Positions 1 to 14,000 of a stretch of 64,000 nucleotides of DNA are shown one piece after another. The notes under the pieces were generated by a model that saw nothing but the letters and a program-made list of their open reading frames with translations, was not told the DNA's origin and did not search any database. The translations under genes and the position numbers were made by a program. Positions within the stretch are counted from its first letter, which is position 1; every line of letters starts with the position of its first letter. Origin of the DNA: Turritopsis dohrnii (taxonomy: Eukaryota; Cnidaria; Hydrozoa; Anthoathecata; Oceaniidae). The stretch covers positions 720,391-784,390 of the forward strand of contig BQMF02000178.1 of NCBI GenBank assembly GCA_027922465.2, read 5' to 3'.

Positions 1-1946
1 ATTCGCTGTTGCTAAGGAAAACGGCCACCGTTGCTAAGGTAATTTTGAAATTTCCTTCATTATTCGAATTCATTTGTTCACCTAACGAAAGAATATGAAA
101 ACATAAGTGGTACCAGCAGGACTCGTTTTCGTGTTATTCAGTGAAATTAAAAGGCAGCTTAGTTTCCAGGTCCCGTGGCGTGCGATCACTTTTTTTGGCG
201 TGCGATGATCGCACGCCATAAGTCATTAAAACTTTTATGGCGTGCGGTTACCGCACGCGAAGCATTTTATTCACGGCCAGGCCTGTCTTATATAACTTGT
301 GTATGCAAATGGACCTTTTTCAATTTTGTTTATGGATCCTCTCACAGTTTGGTTTAGTAATCCCATTATTCCCTGTTTCAATATAAGACATCGAAGATGA
401 GGAGCTAGAAGGCGACAAGCAGCAAAATGACGAGGCCATGTTATAGATGAGAAATAAAATATACATCATTAAAATTTTTTTTCTATTCTTATACCCTGTA
501 AGAATCATCCGCTCTGTCAAGTTGCTCTCGTGGGTAAAACAATAAAGTGATGAATATTTGGTCTGGAAACATTTTTTGCGAACATGCTCATCCGCTAAAA
601 CAAGGCGACGCAAAAAAAGTCAACCTAAGGTATACTATACTAAATCAAAGTAAAACATCATTTCATAGTCTAGTAGAAGCATAGCACACTAATACTGCAA
701 ATATAGTACATCTGCACATAATGACGAAAGCATCTGCTTCCTGAAAGGTATCTCCTATTCAAGGACATGTTATTTATTCATAGCAGCGAAAAATTACTGA
801 GAGGTGTCACATGGCTTTTTTATGATTTTTTATGCTTTTAGGCCAATTTTATACTTTTTTTATGACAACAGGCAATTTATTCCATTTTTTATGAAATTTT
901 ATGATTTTATGCTGAGTGGGAGCCCTGCAATTGGGCAACAAAAAAATGGGGTCTAAAAATTTTGGTGCATCATTGTATTCCTTGATCAGTGTGAATAATG
1001 GTTGTTCACTGAGAAACGATCATTTTTTATCCAGTTACACTTGATTTTATATTTCATCACTTGCATAGAATTTGCACTTGTCGAGCAAGGGGGAATCTTT
1101 TGTACTATACTGTAAACTGGTATGATGTATCTACTAATATTTCGAAGAAATCATGTAATTAATCAATCAACTAATACTAAATTTTTCAGCATTTTATTGT
1201 TATTATATATTATTATTATTATTATTATTACTATGAATTTTTTTACATGATAACATTATCAGTTAATAAATGAAACCTGCTCTACCTATAATGGTCCTGC
1301 TTAAAAATTATACAATAATACTAAATAAGTTAATCTTATTATAATAATCACGTAAGTGCATACAACTTTTATTTTAGAGAACGATATATTTCGGATTTTT
1401 TTACGGTCATCGTCCTCTTATGTCCACGTAAAACCACGTAGAGGCGAGACACTTTTTTCACGATTAGTATAAAAGCATGTGGCATTTGACATCAGTTTTT
1501 TATGATCACAGGACATCATTGCATTGCATTCCCAATGGAACGCGACATTTTTTGGGAAATCTCTTGAGAACCAATAGGGATAACTGACGCTTTTTAGGGT
1601 CCACAATACGAGTGAGGGGATGATGCAAAATTTGGGCCTAAATCTAATTTGGTACTGCGGCTGTGATGTCATCAAAATCTTTGATCAGTCATATCTCTCT
1701 AACAGTTGATCGTAGTAGCGAAACGATCCCATACATTTTTTTGCTCAGTTTTTCAAGCTCTGCAACATGGATACACTTTCCAGTCACAATTCCGTGATTT
1801 AATTTTTAGTCACGGGACACACACACGGGAATACAGGATTTTTGCAAATCCTTTTTGAAATTAGATCCGTAAAAAACTTTTATGCAAGTTGCTAGTTAAT
1901 ATGGATAAAACCTAGCTAATCAAAAACAAAAATGAATATATATATA
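1..1946. other. Gene-free region
   Basis: No supportable coding exon. It contains the palindrome pair at 197-258, a T-rich stretch at 810-910 with TTTTATGA repeated, and a short (ATT)n tract near 1205-1230. Confidence 0.6.
197..258. repeat. Two neighbouring perfect GC-rich palindromes
   Basis: At 197-217 two 10-nt arms (GGCGTGCGAT and its complement) flank one base. At 240-258 two 9-nt arms (GCGTGCGGT and its complement) flank one base. The arms share GCGTGCG, and another copy of GGCGTGCGATCA precedes them near 177-188. They stand out against AT-rich surroundings. Confidence 0.85.
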
Positions 1947-2691
1947 CCGTCAATCGTCTTAACTTCAGACATCCTTCCAAACTTTGGACACGCTAAATAA
2001 ATAGACCTGTCTGGTAAACGAAATATACATAGCCAATCAAACCAAGTCACAATAAATACTAAAATATTAGATAAAGCTGATAAAATAATGTGTTGAAATG
2101 CAATAAAGTCAGCGTGAAGCGCAAATAAGCGTGTAGAAAATAAGTGATTTGAAAATAACGATAAAAGTCATCCTCAAGGGATTGCAATAGCAATCCTGTC
2201 GAGCAATTTAAAATATAGCAGACGGTTTGTACTTGTACTAACTTTTGAAATAACTATTGCATCTTTTATCTGTAACTGAATGAGAACCAGGTAACCAGAG
2301 AACCAACCATTGAATATCATTTAGCGAAATGTTTTGTTTACATTTTTTTTCGACTTTTTTCTTTGATACTAATCAATTACATATGATGATTTTACAATAC
2401 TCTTCTCTACGTAATGAGCACCTGCGTATGTTCGTATTTATGTCCGTTTACAATTATCCATAGTGGATATTCCCCTTTAAACGCGCAGTAATTATAAATC
2501 ACGTTCGGCTCATGGGTACAGTCAACAAATTTAAGTGTTTCATTTTTGTTAAGTTTAGTTATGACAAGTTTCAGATTTATAGTTTAATTCACAGTGCAGT
2601 ATGGACTTTTACTGATGTGGTTTGTATTTTGCAGATATGATTTTATATGTCCGAAGTTTGGAAGGATGTCCGAAGTTAGGACAATAGACGG
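1947..2691. mobile_element. 745-bp TIR element with TA duplication
   Basis: Inverted termini of about 50 bp: the left begins CCGTCAATCGTCTTAACTTC and the right ends GTTAGGACAATAGACGG, with ACATCCTTCCAAACTT matched inside both arms. TA flanks each end. No transposase is visible inside, so it is a non-autonomous element. Confidence 0.85.
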
Positions 2692-5600
2692 TATATATAT
2701 AAGATAGCAAAAAAGTACTTTTTAAAATAACCATCATCAGATCAGAGAAAAAAAACATTAGTTAGGAGTTTTTATTTATTTTTCGCCAGCCGGAGTGAAA
2801 TGTAAAACACCTAATCATACATAAAAAGCTCCCTCCAAGATCAGGGCACTCTCCACCATCCATAGTCAAAAATCACTAATCTGCCCCATATTATAGCATC
2901 ATTCTTCCAGTGCATACAAAATCATGCTAGCATTAATCAAACAAAGTTTACACTATTATTGATGTCAAAACCAAACCATGATCTCTCCACGATTTTGCAG
3001 AGTTCATGCATGTCTTTTGTCATACCACTTTTTATTAATGATTTTTTTTTTTTTTTTGATTTCCAAGTGGTAACTCCATGTAATACTACGAACAACTGTT
3101 CATAGAGTGTTAATCTTGTCTTGATGTAAGTGGGATCTTATATGTTATTCCAGCGAAGTGCTGAAATCAAAATTTGATTTTGTCTCGATGTCACTAATGT
3201 TTGGACTTCTTTCATGATCGGAGGTAACTTGCCATTAATTCGGTTTATCATGCAAACTTGAGCTTCTTGTCTTCCATCCACCCCTACTTACTACGTTATT
3301 TCAGCACTATAACCTCTCATCATGTTGTTTGTTTTGCTTTCAAATCATTTTTACACCACAATCTTTCATTCTTTTTCATTCTTCGGAGATTTAGCTACCC
3401 TTTGTATTTCTAACAAGCTAGCTATATGACTCCATCTTTGCTAATGGAAAAAAAAATTTATGGAGTGTATAACACTCAGTCTGGCAGGAATGTGTGTGCA
3501 GAACCATTATTTTTTATGACATGATACAATATATTCTGCATGAAAATGCATTCTGCTAATGTGTAATTATCATATCAACCAGAGCTGTCCAAGTCTAAAA
3601 TGTGGAACAAGCACGCACACGTAATAATCAACGAGGAACATAGTTCAGTGTCACCTGCAGGCCCCACCATGGTTGGGGCGAAGGGGCAAAGAAAAGTTTA
3701 AAAATTAAAGCCTCTAGATTGGCACACATCCAAATTTCTCATTTTTCTATCAAATATTGGATGAATAATCACCATCAAAAATACAATATATAGTTGTCAT
3801 CTTCAAACCATTCATCTTGCACTGAGCATAAGTGGCGTTTTTTAGTTGCTGGGATGTCATTCTACGCCATCGCTGTTTGTTTTGATTTTTACACTACTAT
3901 AAGGAGGCAATTAAGGAGCCGATTTTCGCATTCAGGAAATGGCTATTTCTAAAGACCCTGTTAGACAGTAAACTATTCACTAAACTATTCCTAGACACAG
4001 AAAATTATTCTAATAATTTAGTTTATGTTCAAATATACTGATAAACTAATCAGTTAATTCATTAAACAGGCAGTTGAAGAAATTTTAGTTTGTTTGATTA
4101 TATATTGCTTCTTCATGTATATATGGTATATAGCCAATCTTTTGAATTCTGGAAAATGAAACAGAAAATGTTGAGTGAAAGATTATTTTCGAGAACATGA
4201 CCATGGAGTATTTATGACTCTTCAAGAATTGAGATTAAACGATCCACCTTTTTTAAAGCTTCAATAATTTAAGAAATTTGAATAAAACTTCTTGCTACAT
4301 GTTAGAAGTGCGGGACATTTTGCTTTTCAAAGAAATGCGGGCGGACGGCTGTTGGGCACATGAAATACGTGAGAATCACGCGGGACACTTGACAGCTCTG
4401 ATCAACACATTTAAAAAATACCATAAACTGCCACGGATTAGCCCACCCGAGTAGTATATCAGCCCATCCCAGTATAAGAAGACCACCCCTGTTGTCTTTA
4501 ATATTAACATATTAACATTAATATTAACATTAATACTAACGTACCACAGTATGTTATATATCTTTAATTTATTTCGTTTTTCGTATCATCTTTTATACAC
4601 TTTCTGAAAAATAGCCTTTTGGTCCTTTCAAAAAATAGTGATATGGCAGCTCTCTATTCCCTGGTTAGAACCCATGTGCCTTCAGGTGATTTTTTTTATG
4701 TCCTGTAATGGTACACCCTTTTTCACAAATGTCAGGCGTGGCAGTTCATCATAGAATTCATCTTTTAAATTAAAAAAATTCATTTATTAAGAAAACAACA
4801 ACAAAAGTTGAAAAGAATCTGTTTTTACTATATTTTTTATCTCATTCACTTTGTTTTCTAAGATATCGATAGAAAGCATAGCAATGAAGTGGATTGGTTT
4901 GTTATTGTTATTGTTATTGTATAAACTATCTGGCCAGCAAATAAATTATACTGCACTATTCTGCCAGTTATGCCTAATCATTTGAAATAAGCGTCGGAAA
5001 TGCGCCATGTCTGACATGAGATTATATATCATGTCTGATAGGGATTTATCGCTGTTTCTAATCAACCATTTTGAAATCTAACACTCTACGAATAAAAAGT
5101 ATGCAGAATGAAACGATCATATAAGATGCAGGATGTAAACCTCATTAATTATTAATTTTGTTTATATGCTGTTTAAAATTTTCAAGCAACCCTGTCTACA
5201 CTGATTTGAAAATAAGAATAAATGAAAGGTTCATATTTTTAGTCAAAGTAGAAACCGTTGGCTTAATTCTATTTTTATCTGTATAAAAAATGCAATCACA
5301 TGATATCTAAAAGTCACTTTCGGAGATCAGTTTCGAACTGTAATGTGGATTTGCGAGGAAGGCCCACCTGTTTCTGAATTTGATCCAGTCCCAGCCATGA
5401 ACCATTAGGGTGGAGCAGAAAGTAAGACAACCAGGGCTAGGATATAGAAAGTCGTACAGGGAAAGAGTTTCAAACTAATCAGGTGCAGTTGACTGGGACT
5501 TTAGTGACAACAAAGATTTCTCTCATCTTCTTAGAAGATTAGATGGATGAAATAGTTTCTGGAATTATTTTGACGTTCCAAATTTGTGCAGTGAACCATT

Positions 5601-7583
5601 TCCCTGTAACAGGTTACTTTTTTAAAACTGAACGATTTTTTCTTTTGTTGTTAAGCTGAATTTGAAAATAAATCGAGACTAGAAATTCTTCTTCTGCCTT
5701 TTTGTTCCTTTTTCTGATGTCAATAATAATAATAATAATAATAATTTATTTTGTTTCAGGTAACATATTAATTAGAGATCAAACTATATTTGAATAGCTA
5801 AAAGATTCATCAATGAAACAATTGTTTGTTTTCTTTTTATAATTTGATAAATCGAACAAGCAAAACACCACTCTCCTCCTGAATTTTATAAAAAAAAAAG
5901 TGCTGAAAAGTGTAGAAAGTGTGAAACGAGATGAGGCGATGAGACAAAAACATTTTAACATTAATTAACTTGACGGGGTGCATAAAGTTTTGTTATGAAT
6001 CACTCACCTTTAATTTTTACGGCTAAACAATCATCAACTTTACCTTCCTGATACCACTTGAAAAGAAACTTAGAAAAGCATGTTCGGCATAAAATGATAA
6101 TGTTCGACATGGACACAATGCACATAGTACATCATGTCCGGCAAGGCAAAAAAACTTATTCCCTGTCCCCAATTGTTTTTCCCAAATTTCGTTGGCATCT
6201 CATCGCCAATATTATGGACTCTGAAACCAACAGTTATTCTTATTGATTTACAAGATATTTGCCCTTTAATTTCGGTTTAATTGACATGGCATGCATGGTT
6301 TTTCGCCAAAGTCGTGTCTATGGTTTCATAAATGCGGCATGACTTGGCCTACCATTTTCCATTAGCAATTTGTGTGACAGACCAGCAAGTAAACAAACAG
6401 ACAGAGAACTGAGACTTAATCGCTGCAAGCACTATAGCTTATAATAATCCACTTATATATTATATGCATTACCATTGGTACTTCTCCTGAATGTACACAT
6501 ACATTTTAATTCTATACTTATCACTTGTCAAAAAAATCAACTAATGTGATAATGCCAAAAGAACAGAGTGGATACTGCTGAATAGAGATCTGATTTCAGC
6601 AGTTATTAACTTAATTTCCTTGTATTTGAATTGTATCATTGAATGACACACTGTGGTTCAGGATGTACATGGATCTAATTAAAGCAACAAGAAATGCAAG
6701 AAGCTACCTTATAGGAATGTGTCTGTAACCCTTCTAGATATTTTATGTATATAGATAATTATTATGTAGCTGGGTAGCTGATAAATTCTAGAAAAAATAC
6801 TGGAGGTAAGAAATAGACAGTAAAAATCATGATTTTTTTGAGAAATAATTTTTTAGACATGTTCTATAACAAACATAACTATCCTGGGGATATAAGTCTT
6901 TTTTCTATATAAGCAACTGAATGGAAATGTTATAAAACATGACTTTTTTACACAAAAAAGGGTTAAAAGACATTGCAAAGGCTATCAAGATCCTCAGGAC
7001 AAATATTGAGATTCTTAGGATGCCTGTATTATACCGTCCTCCATCATTGTGTTTTTTTCTTTCTATTTTTGGGAGGTGTGGAAGGGGTGTAGATATGAGT
7101 GACTTTGGCTGATTCTGGTAGTTTGAGATGATTTTGAATGATCAGGCGTTTGCCATCACATATTCCCGCTGTTTATATTGGTTCAGCGCTTTTGATACAA
7201 AGATTATGTCCATATCTATGTCCAAACATTACTACTGCTACTACGCAAGCAATGTCTTGACAATAAAATCTTTCTAAGATTTAATGATGTTGTTTGTACC
7301 ATGGTGTGACAGAGAAACTGATAGAAAATTGGATAATCATAATAATAAATTTATGTTCCATTCGTAACAAGTTGTTGAAATGGTATCCAGCTTGACCTTC
7401 TCTTGTATACAGTTTTAAAATAAACACTTTGTATCAATCCAAATTTTTTTTTTCTCAAGTCATATTGTTTCATTATTGTAAGGGTTAACAAAAAGTATTA
7501 CATGAATGTACATACATTACAACATAAGTGAATAAATTTATGTTGTTTTCTTTAAACAAACTTTTTAGCATTATATAACAACG
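2692..7583. other. Gene-free region upstream of LIAS
   Basis: AT-rich sequence with scattered stops in all frames. There is an (AAT)n tract near 5717-5745 and poly-T near 3043-3058. I see no exon with splice sites and recognisable content. Confidence 0.55.
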
Positions 7584-9136
7584 ATGTCTTTAAGAGACTG
7601 GAGGTATCTGTCAAGTACAAACAGATTGCTATTATCACGTATTCAATTGAGGTTGTGTTCATCAACTACTCAGAATAAAAAAGAATACATTCGAAATGGA
7701 CCCAGCCTTGAGGAATTTATATCTGACAGTATTGAAAAGGAATCGCTGATTCGAAAAGTTGGTGGAAAGAGACTCAGACTTCCACCCTGGTTAAAAACAG
7801 AAATCCCATTGGGTAAAGATTATATGTCTTTGAAAAAGACATTGCGTTCTTTAAATTTAGCAACAGTCTGTGAGGAAGCCAAATGTCCAAACATTGGTGA
7901 ATGCTGGGGTGGAAAAGAGGGAGCTGCCACTGCTACTATCATGATATTAGGTAAAATATTTCTTTTGTTGATTAATAGTTGAAGCTTACCTCATGTTTAT
8001 GGTTTGAATTGTCAAATGTTCCTCATCTTTCTTGGTAAGAATGTATGAGTTCAATAGTTTGTGTACAGCTTAAGTTACTGAAAGATAAAATCATAGAGTG
8101 GTGAAGGAAATATATACGCATGTCATAAAGAACGGAAAACTGATCTAAAAAATGTTTCCCAATGACCAAACAAGATATTGTTAATCGAAGATTTAAGATG
8201 ATGTTGCAGCACCGTCCGCTGTGTAGTTTTATTTGCTCAACATAAGAACTTTTCCATAAAATTTGATTAAAACATTCACTCTCTAAAATCAAAGTGTGCA
8301 TCCCACACTTGCCATTATATGTATAAGTTGATATCAAATCTTTACAGAGCTTTGGATGAAAAATGAAAAGTTATTGATTTATTTGTAGTTCTTTTTTATC
8401 AGTGTTCAATTTCGTTATAGGTGATACCTGTACACGTGGATGCAGATTTTGTTCTGTTAAGACTGCACGTAAGCCTCCTCCACCTGATCCAAACGAGCCT
8501 ATCAATACAGCAAAAGCTATAGCGAGTTGGAATTTGAATTATGTCGTACTTACAGCAGTTGATCGAGATGATATGCCAGATGGAGGTGCTTCGCATTTTG
8601 CCAAAACTGTTCAGGAAATTAAAAGATTGAATTCAAAATTACTTGTTGAATGTTTGACGGGTGACTTTGCGGGTGATATGTCTTGCGTTAGCGAAGTGGC
8701 AAAATCAGGATTGGACGTGTATGCTCATAATATTGAAACTGTTGAAAGTCTGCAGTGGTTTGTACGAGATCCAAGGGCAAACTATAAGCAAAGTATGTCT
8801 GTTTTGGACCATGTGAAAACTCAGTTTCCAAAGTTATTGACCAAGTCGAGCATTATGGTTGGGTTTGGTGAAAAACCCGAAGAGGTTGTTCGAACCATGA
8901 AAGATTTGAGAGAAGTCGGTGTAGATTGTCTTACCATTGGTCAATACATGCAACCCACAAAACAACATGCAAAAGTTCATGAATATGTACACCCAAGGCA
9001 GTTCAAAGAATGGGAAGATTTGGGAAATGAACTCGGATTTGCGTATACAGCGAGTGGTCCACTTGTCCGATCGTCGTACAAAGCTGGGGAATACTACATA
9101 GAAAATTTACTAAAAAAGAGAAATAGCACCACTTGA
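7584..9136 (+). CDS. LIAS: Lipoyl synthase, mitochondrial (two exons)
   Basis: Radical-SAM enzyme that inserts two sulfurs into octanoyl-lysine to make the lipoyl cofactor of mitochondrial 2-oxoacid dehydrogenases and the glycine cleavage system. Exons are 7584-7950 and 8421-9136. The intron is GT-AG and splits the Gly codon just before [10 protein letters not shown]. The product is 360 residues, close to the human enzyme. Visible: a basic, Ser/Arg-rich N-terminus fitting a mitochondrial presequence; the auxiliary-cluster motif [12 protein letters not shown] (Cys96, 101, 107); the radical-SAM motif CTRGCRFC (Cys126, 130, 133); and the C-terminal RSSYKAGE near residues 339-346, which supplies the serine cluster ligand in this family. 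All key residues are present. A T-rich stretch ending in AG at 7567-7568 lies 15 nt before the ATG and could be a 5'-UTR or trans-splice acceptor. The nearest downstream AATAAA is at 9555. Confidence 0.96.
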
Positions 9137-10642
9137 TTAAGAATAGGTATTTTCTTTAATAATGTTTAATTTGTTATTGGACTTTTTTCGAAAATTTATC
9201 CTTTATTTGATCCAGTACGGGTGTTCTAATGGGCCATCTTAGTACTATTTGCCCTCCAAAGAAACAAAGTTTTCAGTGCCACATGCCAAGGTCTCTCTTG
9301 CTGTTTGTCTTTTTTCTTCTTTTCAATTTCTCAGTACTTTCTATCATTCCACTGTGCTAACATTCTCCTCACTTAATTCGAAGAAATTATTTAAAAGGTA
9401 TTGTTTTGGGCACTTATTTTCATTATCCACGTGAGAATTAAAAGTCAATCCTGTAATGTATTAAAATCTGATGAATGGTTTCTATAATAACTTAACTATT
9501 ATCATAGTAGTCATTACATTTTGTGGTAAGATTTCCCTGAAAATGAAAATTTAAAATAAATTGCATGCCACTATCACAATACTGAGTTATATTATTTTGA
9601 AAAGAAGAACCAATAGGTACTGTATTAATTGGCAATTAATTTCAAAGTTCTCTGCAAATGATGAGCGAAATGAATGACGTAAGCTAATTTTTAATTGGTA
9701 GTTTGTGGTAACTATTAGCTAGCTATGTAATGAATTCTTGAATGCATCGAAACTTAGAATAGCCATGCAGTAAAAACGAAACAGCACCATATTTTTCATA
9801 CAGAAATATGCAAGAATGCACAGCTTGTTTTAGATTATCTTTTTGTTTATTTGCATATTACCATTTTTATTATGCAATTCGTTATGATAAAGTTTTATGT
9901 TGCTTTCAATGAACTGTTGAAAAGAGGGAGCTGTGAATTAGTAATAATCAAATTTTTTCTTTCAATTTTCACTGAGATGTTAGATTTTTTTTTTTGAATT
10001 GATTGTTGATGTTTTTAAGTGCTTACACAAGGATAATAACATTCAGGATGTTTAAATGAGAAAATAATCTCCGAAGAAGGAAGATAAAATGATGTTTTTA
10101 TTAAAAACAATGTTTCCTCTCTTTTGTAGGAATTAAAAAATTTCAGTGATTAAAATATGGTACACTCACATCTTTTTTCATTTTTTATTTTTTGGATGAA
10201 AGATAATTTGTTTCTCAAAGTCTTTGGAAAAGTTTATTCAAGTTTATTTTGCTCTCATGAATTTCGATACTATTTCCTCCCTGTCCTTTGATTTAGTTTC
10301 TATGAATATTTCTGTTGTTTTTGTTTCATGTTTATCAAGTTATATATAAAAAATATATAAAGATATAAATATAAAATATATAAAATTATATATAAGCTGA
10401 CATAATTCTTTCTTACAGCAGCTAAAATTGAAACTGGTTTTGAAGTTCTCCAATGATTTTTATTTCTGTTAGTCAGAAGTAAAAATCATCACAATAACTT
10501 AGAATGTATTTTGCACAGAATTGCAGTTTTAATGACTGACTGTTTTTTTCTTTCTTGTCGAAAGAGTTTCAATGTGTTTTTCAAAATTAACCGTTATTTT
10601 TGGATCATGATTGTTCTTTTTGATAATTAAAAAATTTATATA
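9137..10642. other. Intergenic, LIAS to Kelch-like gene
   Basis: AT-rich sequence with a TATATAAA-type tract at 10340-10395. No exon recognised beyond the LIAS 3' UTR. Confidence 0.5.
9555..9560 (+). terminator. Candidate polyadenylation signal of LIAS
   Basis: AATAAA about 420 nt after the LIAS stop. No closer canonical hexamer was noticed. Confidence 0.35.
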
Positions 10643-10911
10643 CAGGAGGGTGAGTCAAAACAGCCGAGCAAAACATATGTTTTGAGGCATTTTGCTCGGC
10701 TTTTTTGTCCATTTTTCAAAAATTTTTACAAGGACTGCTTCCAGTTTTTTGTCCATAACTTTTTTTCTACTCAACCAAATAAGAAAATGTGATACACGAA
10801 AATATAGCTAAAGGATTCCTCTATTCTGAAATGAAAATAACTATCTTTCATAGTTATTCAATCGAAAGATCTTTTTTGTGAAACGCCGGTACTTTTTTTG
10901 TACTCACCCGG
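10643..10911. mobile_element. Short TIR element upstream of the Kelch-like gene
   Basis: Imperfect inverted termini, GGGTGAGTCAAAA on the left and TTTTGTACTCACCC on the right, with TA beside each. An internal hairpin GCCGAGCAAAA ... TTTTGCTCGGC lies just inside the left end. No coding capacity. It lies about 90 bp before the Kelch-like ATG. Confidence 0.65.
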
Positions 10912-11002
10912 TATATATACTTTATTTTTGTTTTGATATCATAGTTACTTTTTAGATGTTAAAGATAATCACAGGAAATGCAATAAAAACATATTAACAA
11001 AA

Positions 11003-14000
11003 ATGCTGAGGATGGACTCCGAGACGAACCTACCCAAATTTGACAGGCATTATGAAACACATAGTGCAAAAGTATTACACTTGATGAATCAGCATCGTAA
11101 AGAAAATACAAAACTATGCGATGTCACACTAGATGTCGGAAACAAACATTTTCCTGTACACCGTTCTGTGTTGTCCTCTTGTAGTGCTTATTTTTTCGCT
11201 ATGTTTAATGGTGATATGAAAGAGAGCAAACAAAATATGGTAGTTCTAAAAGATGTTGATGATCAGATACTGGAAAAAATCATCGATTTCATTTACACTG
11301 GCTCTATAGATGTAAACAGTTCCAATGTTGAAGACCTTTTGAAAGTATCCACGCAATTTCAGTTTTGCGAAGTTCGAGATATTGCCTGTAAATTTTTGGA
11401 AAACCAGTTGGAACCATTGAATTGTATTAGTATACGTAAATTTGCAATGTTACATAATTGCCAGAACTTTTGCAATGTCATTGATACTTTTATTATCAAA
11501 AATTTTATGGAGGTTTTAAGTTCCGAGGAGTTTGTACAAATTCCTTTTGAAGGACTAAAAGTAATACTCGCAAGCAACCATCTTAAAGTTGACAGTGAAA
11601 TTCGAGTTTATAATGCTATCATGAGATGGGTGAAACATGATTTGAATGAACGGAAAACCAAGTTATGCGATGTATTGCGATTAGCAAGATTACCATTACT
11701 CTCGACACACTATTTAACGGGTACTGTAGATGTAGAACCTTTGATAAAAAACAGTTTTGAATGTCGTGACTTACTGGACGAAGCAAAAAATTATCACTTA
11801 CAGCCAGAAAATCATGCTGTTTTAAGAACATTGAGAACGTTACCTAGGTTTTCCACTTGTGGTCTTTTATTCGCAGCTGGAGGAAAAGAATCTGGAGAAA
11901 TCATTACAGACAAAGCTGAGTACTTCAGGTAAGGAAATTTATGTTTGTATTTCCATTTTCAGGGTTTATTTGGGATTAGAGATAGAAAGACAATAACATG
12001 GTTTGTTTATCTTTTTGTGCTTTTGAAAAAGGTACAAAACAAAATATCTTTTGCTGATTGTGGTATCTGCTTACAATGGTACAAGGATTAGGGTTCTTTG
12101 TAGTTGATATTGAATTCTAATTTCTTTCCGTTAGTATATATGACAATGAATGGAAAGAAATATCACCTATGCTTCAACCACGTCAACAGCATGGTGTTTG
12201 TGAATTGGGGAAAAAGATTTTTGCAATTGCTGGATCAGATGGCACGAATCGAACAGATTCCGTTGAAATGTATTCCATAGAAACAAACACATGGGAGAAA
12301 GGGCTGCCATTACAGGTATGCTGTTTTCAGTGGCGGTTCGTCCATGTATGTGATGGTTTTAGGGAAAAACAATCATTTAATTGATTCTGCCGAAATCTAT
12401 GTTTAGATTAAATAAGCAATTAGTGAAATTAATTTTGGGATTTCAATCGAACGAATCGAACGTTTAATATTTCAAAGAATCGATTCATTGGATTCTTTCC
12501 TGAAATTGATTTTCTATCAATTTTCTATCAATTGATTTTCTTTCAATTTTTAATCAACTCTGGGATTTGCAGAATCAATTTTGGGATTTCTAAACCGCTG
12601 AATTGACTAAAGAGCAATCTATGTTTAACGTACATAAGAGAAAAACTGTCAGCATCTTAAAAAAGATTTAAAAATTTTGTCTCAATATGGCAATAAGCCG
12701 AGCAGTCTTGACTTGATTTCTATTTGTCAGATTTTTGTAATATTTTGTAATATTTTTGTACGTATCCAGAGGATTCAATTTCCATCATTTATTACAAAAT
12801 GCATCAAAAACAGGTTTGGGAAAATATATGAACATTTAGAATGAGATTCGAGAAAGGCTGAGTCTTTTTTGTTGTTGGTTACTGAAAATTCATACATGGA
12901 TCAAATGTGTGAATTTACAGTTTAAACGTTTTTCTGTATGAATCCCGAAAATTGATCAGTTATAGTATAGAGCTTTCAAATCACTTTTCTTGCTTTTGTG
13001 TTTTACAAATGCTTGACAGTTGCTAAGTGCCATAGATCATGGGAGCACTTTGAAGTCAGATATGTGTTAGGGATTTGTTATAATAATTTTTTCATTATTT
13101 CTGAATGAAACAAAATGTACCTGAAGGGACAAAAAGCATGTAAGTTTTCCTCAAACAGCGAAATTAAATGAATGCTGAATGGGTTTTGGGATGAATCCTC
13201 TGAATGAAATTCGATTCATAACAAATGAAAATATTGAAGCAACCATGAAATTGAATCCGTATGAACTTACACCATATGGTTTTAAGAAACTTCCCAATTC
13301 AATTCCAGACATGTCGTTCTGGTGTTGCTGTCTCAGTTTTGGGTAACGCTATTTACGCTTGTGGTGGTTATGACGGCCGTGTTTGCATTAACTCGGTGGA
13401 GCGGTTTGATCCTGGCAAGCAAGTGTGGAGTTATGTGGCGCCAACAAATTTAGCAAGAAGTTTTCCTGGTATGTCTCTTCTTTTTGTATTGAGATATTTT
13501 GATGTCATTCTTCGTGCATTAAAAAAAATATCCTAATTAATTGATCCTAATTAGTTTGTTTGATAATGAGGCAGGAGGTTTTACAGACTGGTGGGCCTTA
13601 TGGTAGAGTGCTTCCTGTTCTTCAGGTTGCAGTAAGTAAGTGAGTAAGTCCCTGAGAGTTTTTAGTCCTTGGTGTTCCATCCGTAGTGGTTGGCTATTGC
13701 AACTAGTAGTTGACTTACAGACTTAGATCCCTGACTGAATCATGACAACAACGATATAATACTATAGCAGCGAGTAGATCGATTCATTTAGCTAAGCACT
13801 CAGTTTGAATTGATGTCTTCTAAGGGGATTTTCGAGTTATTGTCGGGTTAGGCATCAGGAACAGAAATAATCATTGGTAAATAATCATTATACTAATGAC
13901 CAAATAAGTAAATAAATATAAATAAGTAATATAATTTTATTATCATCATCATGAATAGCAGACTTTTCTACAAGGTGTTGTTAGTAAAAATGCTTACTGA

